From Chryseobacterium indoltheticum (lineage in GTDB: Bacteria; Bacteroidota; Bacteroidia; Flavobacteriales; Weeksellaceae), in contig NZ_CP033929.1 in assembly GCF_003815915.1 (NCBI RefSeq), positions 1,674,001 to 1,738,000 on the forward strand: 64,000 nt of DNA, written 5' to 3'. The first letter of the stretch is position 1, and each line of letters opens with the position of its first letter. The translations under genes were made by a program, and so were the position numbers. Below are positions 62,912 to 64,000 of this stretch, in pieces. Under the pieces are notes generated by a model. It did no database searches. It saw nothing but the letters and a program-made list of their open reading frames with translations, and was not told where the DNA came from.

Positions 62912-64000
62912 ATGCAACAACGTCTGAATCCAATAGTTTCTTTCCCATTTATTTTGTGTTTAGGATTATTGATTCTGAATGATTTTTATCTTAAAACAAC
63001 TTATCATAATCACGTTACCGGAAAACTGTCAGATTTGTGCGGGCTTTTTATATTTCCTATTTTTTGGTCTGTTTTGCTTCCGAGATACAGATCTGCAATT
63101 TTCATTGCAACAGCATTATTTTTTGTTTATTGGAAAAGTGCTTATTCCCAGCCGTTTATCGATTTTTTTAGTGAAACATTTTTTGTTATTGAAAGAACGG
63201 TTGATCTGACGGATCTTTTTGTTCTACCCGTTTTATTTGCAGCATGGATTAGTCTGAACAAAAATCAGCAGAGATCTGAACTTTCATTATGGCAGAAGAG
63301 AACTAATCCTTACATCATCGGAGCAATTGCGATTTTCTCATTTTATTCTACAAGCAAACCTAGATATACACAAAGATTTGATCAGCCGCAATATGTACTT
63401 TTGAAGTCTAACAAACTTATTGACATCATTGATTACGAGCATTTGCAGTACTACAGATTTGATTCATTACTGGTCGTCAAAATCGAAGAGCTTGATTTGT
63501 CAAAACAGCCAATAAAATATGATGACTACAATAAGAACGATGCCATTAAAAATTTGGATTATTCCGTCTCGCTGATGCTTGGCAATGGAGTACAATTAGT
63601 TAAGCCTGGAACAATCACTTATTTAAACATAAGAACACCTGAAGGAGTGGATTCTGTACAATTCAATGGTGGGCGTTTGGATGGAAAATTTATTAGGAAA
63701 AAGGATGGGAGAGTAGTTAGTACAGGATTATATAAAAAGGGTATTGAAGATTCTGTCTGGACTTTTCAAAATAACAATGGTAAGTTTTCAAGTAAAGTAA
63801 CGTTTGTTAACGGTGAGCGTACAAAAAAACAGCTGTTTGAAAATGAAATCGTTATAAAAACGGATTATGTTAATACGAGAGAAGATGTTGTTCAATACAA
63901 ATTGATCCAGATTGCAATACTTATTCTGTTATTTATTGTGATTGCATTTCTGCTTATCAAAAATTATCGTCAGGTAGCAGAAAAACTGCATATGAAAAAA
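62912..64000 (+). CDS. Hypothetical membrane protein, cut by the window end
   Basis: An open frame of 363 codons from an ATG (MQQRLNPIVSFPFILCLGLL) to the last base, with no stop, so the 3' end is missing. The N-terminal ~145 residues contain four hydrophobic segments (FPFILCLGLLILNDFYL; LCGLFIFPIFWSVLL; FIATALFFVYW; LFVLPVLFAAWI) with a conserved-looking HNHVTGKLSDLCGLFIF stretch. A hydrophilic beta-rich domain follows (residues ~175-335, with short repeats of FNGGRLDGKF type reminiscent of MORN/toxin-antitoxin YwqK repeats), and the last helix is near 350 (IQIAILILLFIVIAFLLIKN). Function unknown. Confidence 0.7.
   Translation, partial: MQQRLNPIVSFPFILCLGLLILNDFYLKTTYHNHVTGKLSDLCGLFIFPIFWSVLLPRYRSAIFIATALFFVYWKSAYSQPFIDFFSETFFVIERTVDLTDLFVLPVLFAAWISLNKNQQRSELSLWQKRTNPYIIGAIAIFSFYSTSKPRYTQRFDQPQYVLLKSNKLIDIIDYEHLQYYRFDSLLVVKIEELDLSKQPIKYDDYNKNDAIKNLDYSVSLMLGNGVQLVKPGTITYLNIRTPEGVDSVQFNGGRLDGKFIRKKDGRVVSTGLYKKGIEDSVWTFQNNNGKFSSKVTFVNGERTKKQLFENEIVIKTDYVNTREDVVQYKLIQIAILILLFIVIAFLLIKNYRQVAEKLHMKK

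Noticed and set aside
1..64000. tRNA, rRNA or riboswitch genes
   Set aside because: No cloverleaf-like segment, CCA-type end or conserved rRNA stretch was recognised, and I could not support any riboswitch.

Overview
The window looks like chromosomal DNA of a flavobacterium, most likely Chryseobacterium or a close relative. Supporting signs are the AT-rich composition, promoter boxes of the Bacteroidetes type TAnnTTTG a few bases before genes, a type IX secretion sorting tail (16.9-18.5 kb), a cbb3-oxidase CcoI/CcoS/CcoH set with Bacteroidetes gene order, and Bacteroidetes-restricted families (DUF3853, RHS pairs with DUF6443-like starts). No rRNA, tRNA or CRISPR array was seen.

Layout. 0-5.6 kb is the replication module of a plasmid-like or integrative element: an excisionase-type HTH protein, a DUF3853 protein, two replication proteins, eight iteron-like direct repeats with a perfect DnaA box, and a Toprim primase. 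5.8-9.2 kb holds cbb3 oxidase assembly genes ccoI, ccoS and ccoH, but the structural genes are missing; a frameshifted tail of ccoG and a frameshifted start of a TauE/SafE gene mark the scars. 9.2-10.9 kb is an SDR reductase plus Crp/Fnr regulator operon. 11.7-15.8 kb, all on the minus strand, is a compact peptide locus: a Cys-rich peptide with a glycine-type leader, a periplasmic TlpA-like thioredoxin, a DUF6625-like glycosyltransferase and two related GT25-like proteins, reminiscent of a glycocin cluster. 16.9-29.0 kb is a secreted polymorphic-toxin locus: a T9SS protein, an RHS partner, a full RHS protein with a variable tip, a SUKH immunity protein, then two displaced tip/immunity cassettes. 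An eroded IS3-family element follows.

29.9-31.3 kb carries two hypothetical genes, each with a relative 22-29 kb away. 31.8-37.8 kb is a DNA-damage island: DnaE-type polymerase and DinB divergent from an S24/LexA-like regulator, with an operator over the regulator start, then AlkB. 38-41 kb has three tandem secreted paralogues and another secreted beta-rich protein. 41-52.8 kb mixes intact genes (a membrane-anchored exonuclease-VII-like protein, catalase, alcohol dehydrogenase, a response regulator, a SpoIIAA-like protein) with an unusual number of decayed ones (aldo/keto reductase, CDF transporter, a lipoprotein, an unknown gene, a histidine kinase and a duplicate of the 29.9 kb gene). 52.9-64 kb is mostly ordinary housekeeping or stress-type genes: an HxlR/LLM oxidoreductase operon, DUF421, DUF4142, a CREST-like membrane protein, DUF2945, a complete aldo/keto reductase, two flavin-linked reductases and a membrane protein cut by the window end.

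The best candidates for something undescribed are the glycocin-like peptide locus, the membrane-anchored XseA-like nuclease, and the RHS tip reservoir. The clearest sequence-level observations are the iteron origin and the deletion scar in the cco operon. All assignments come from reading the sequence; no database search was run.
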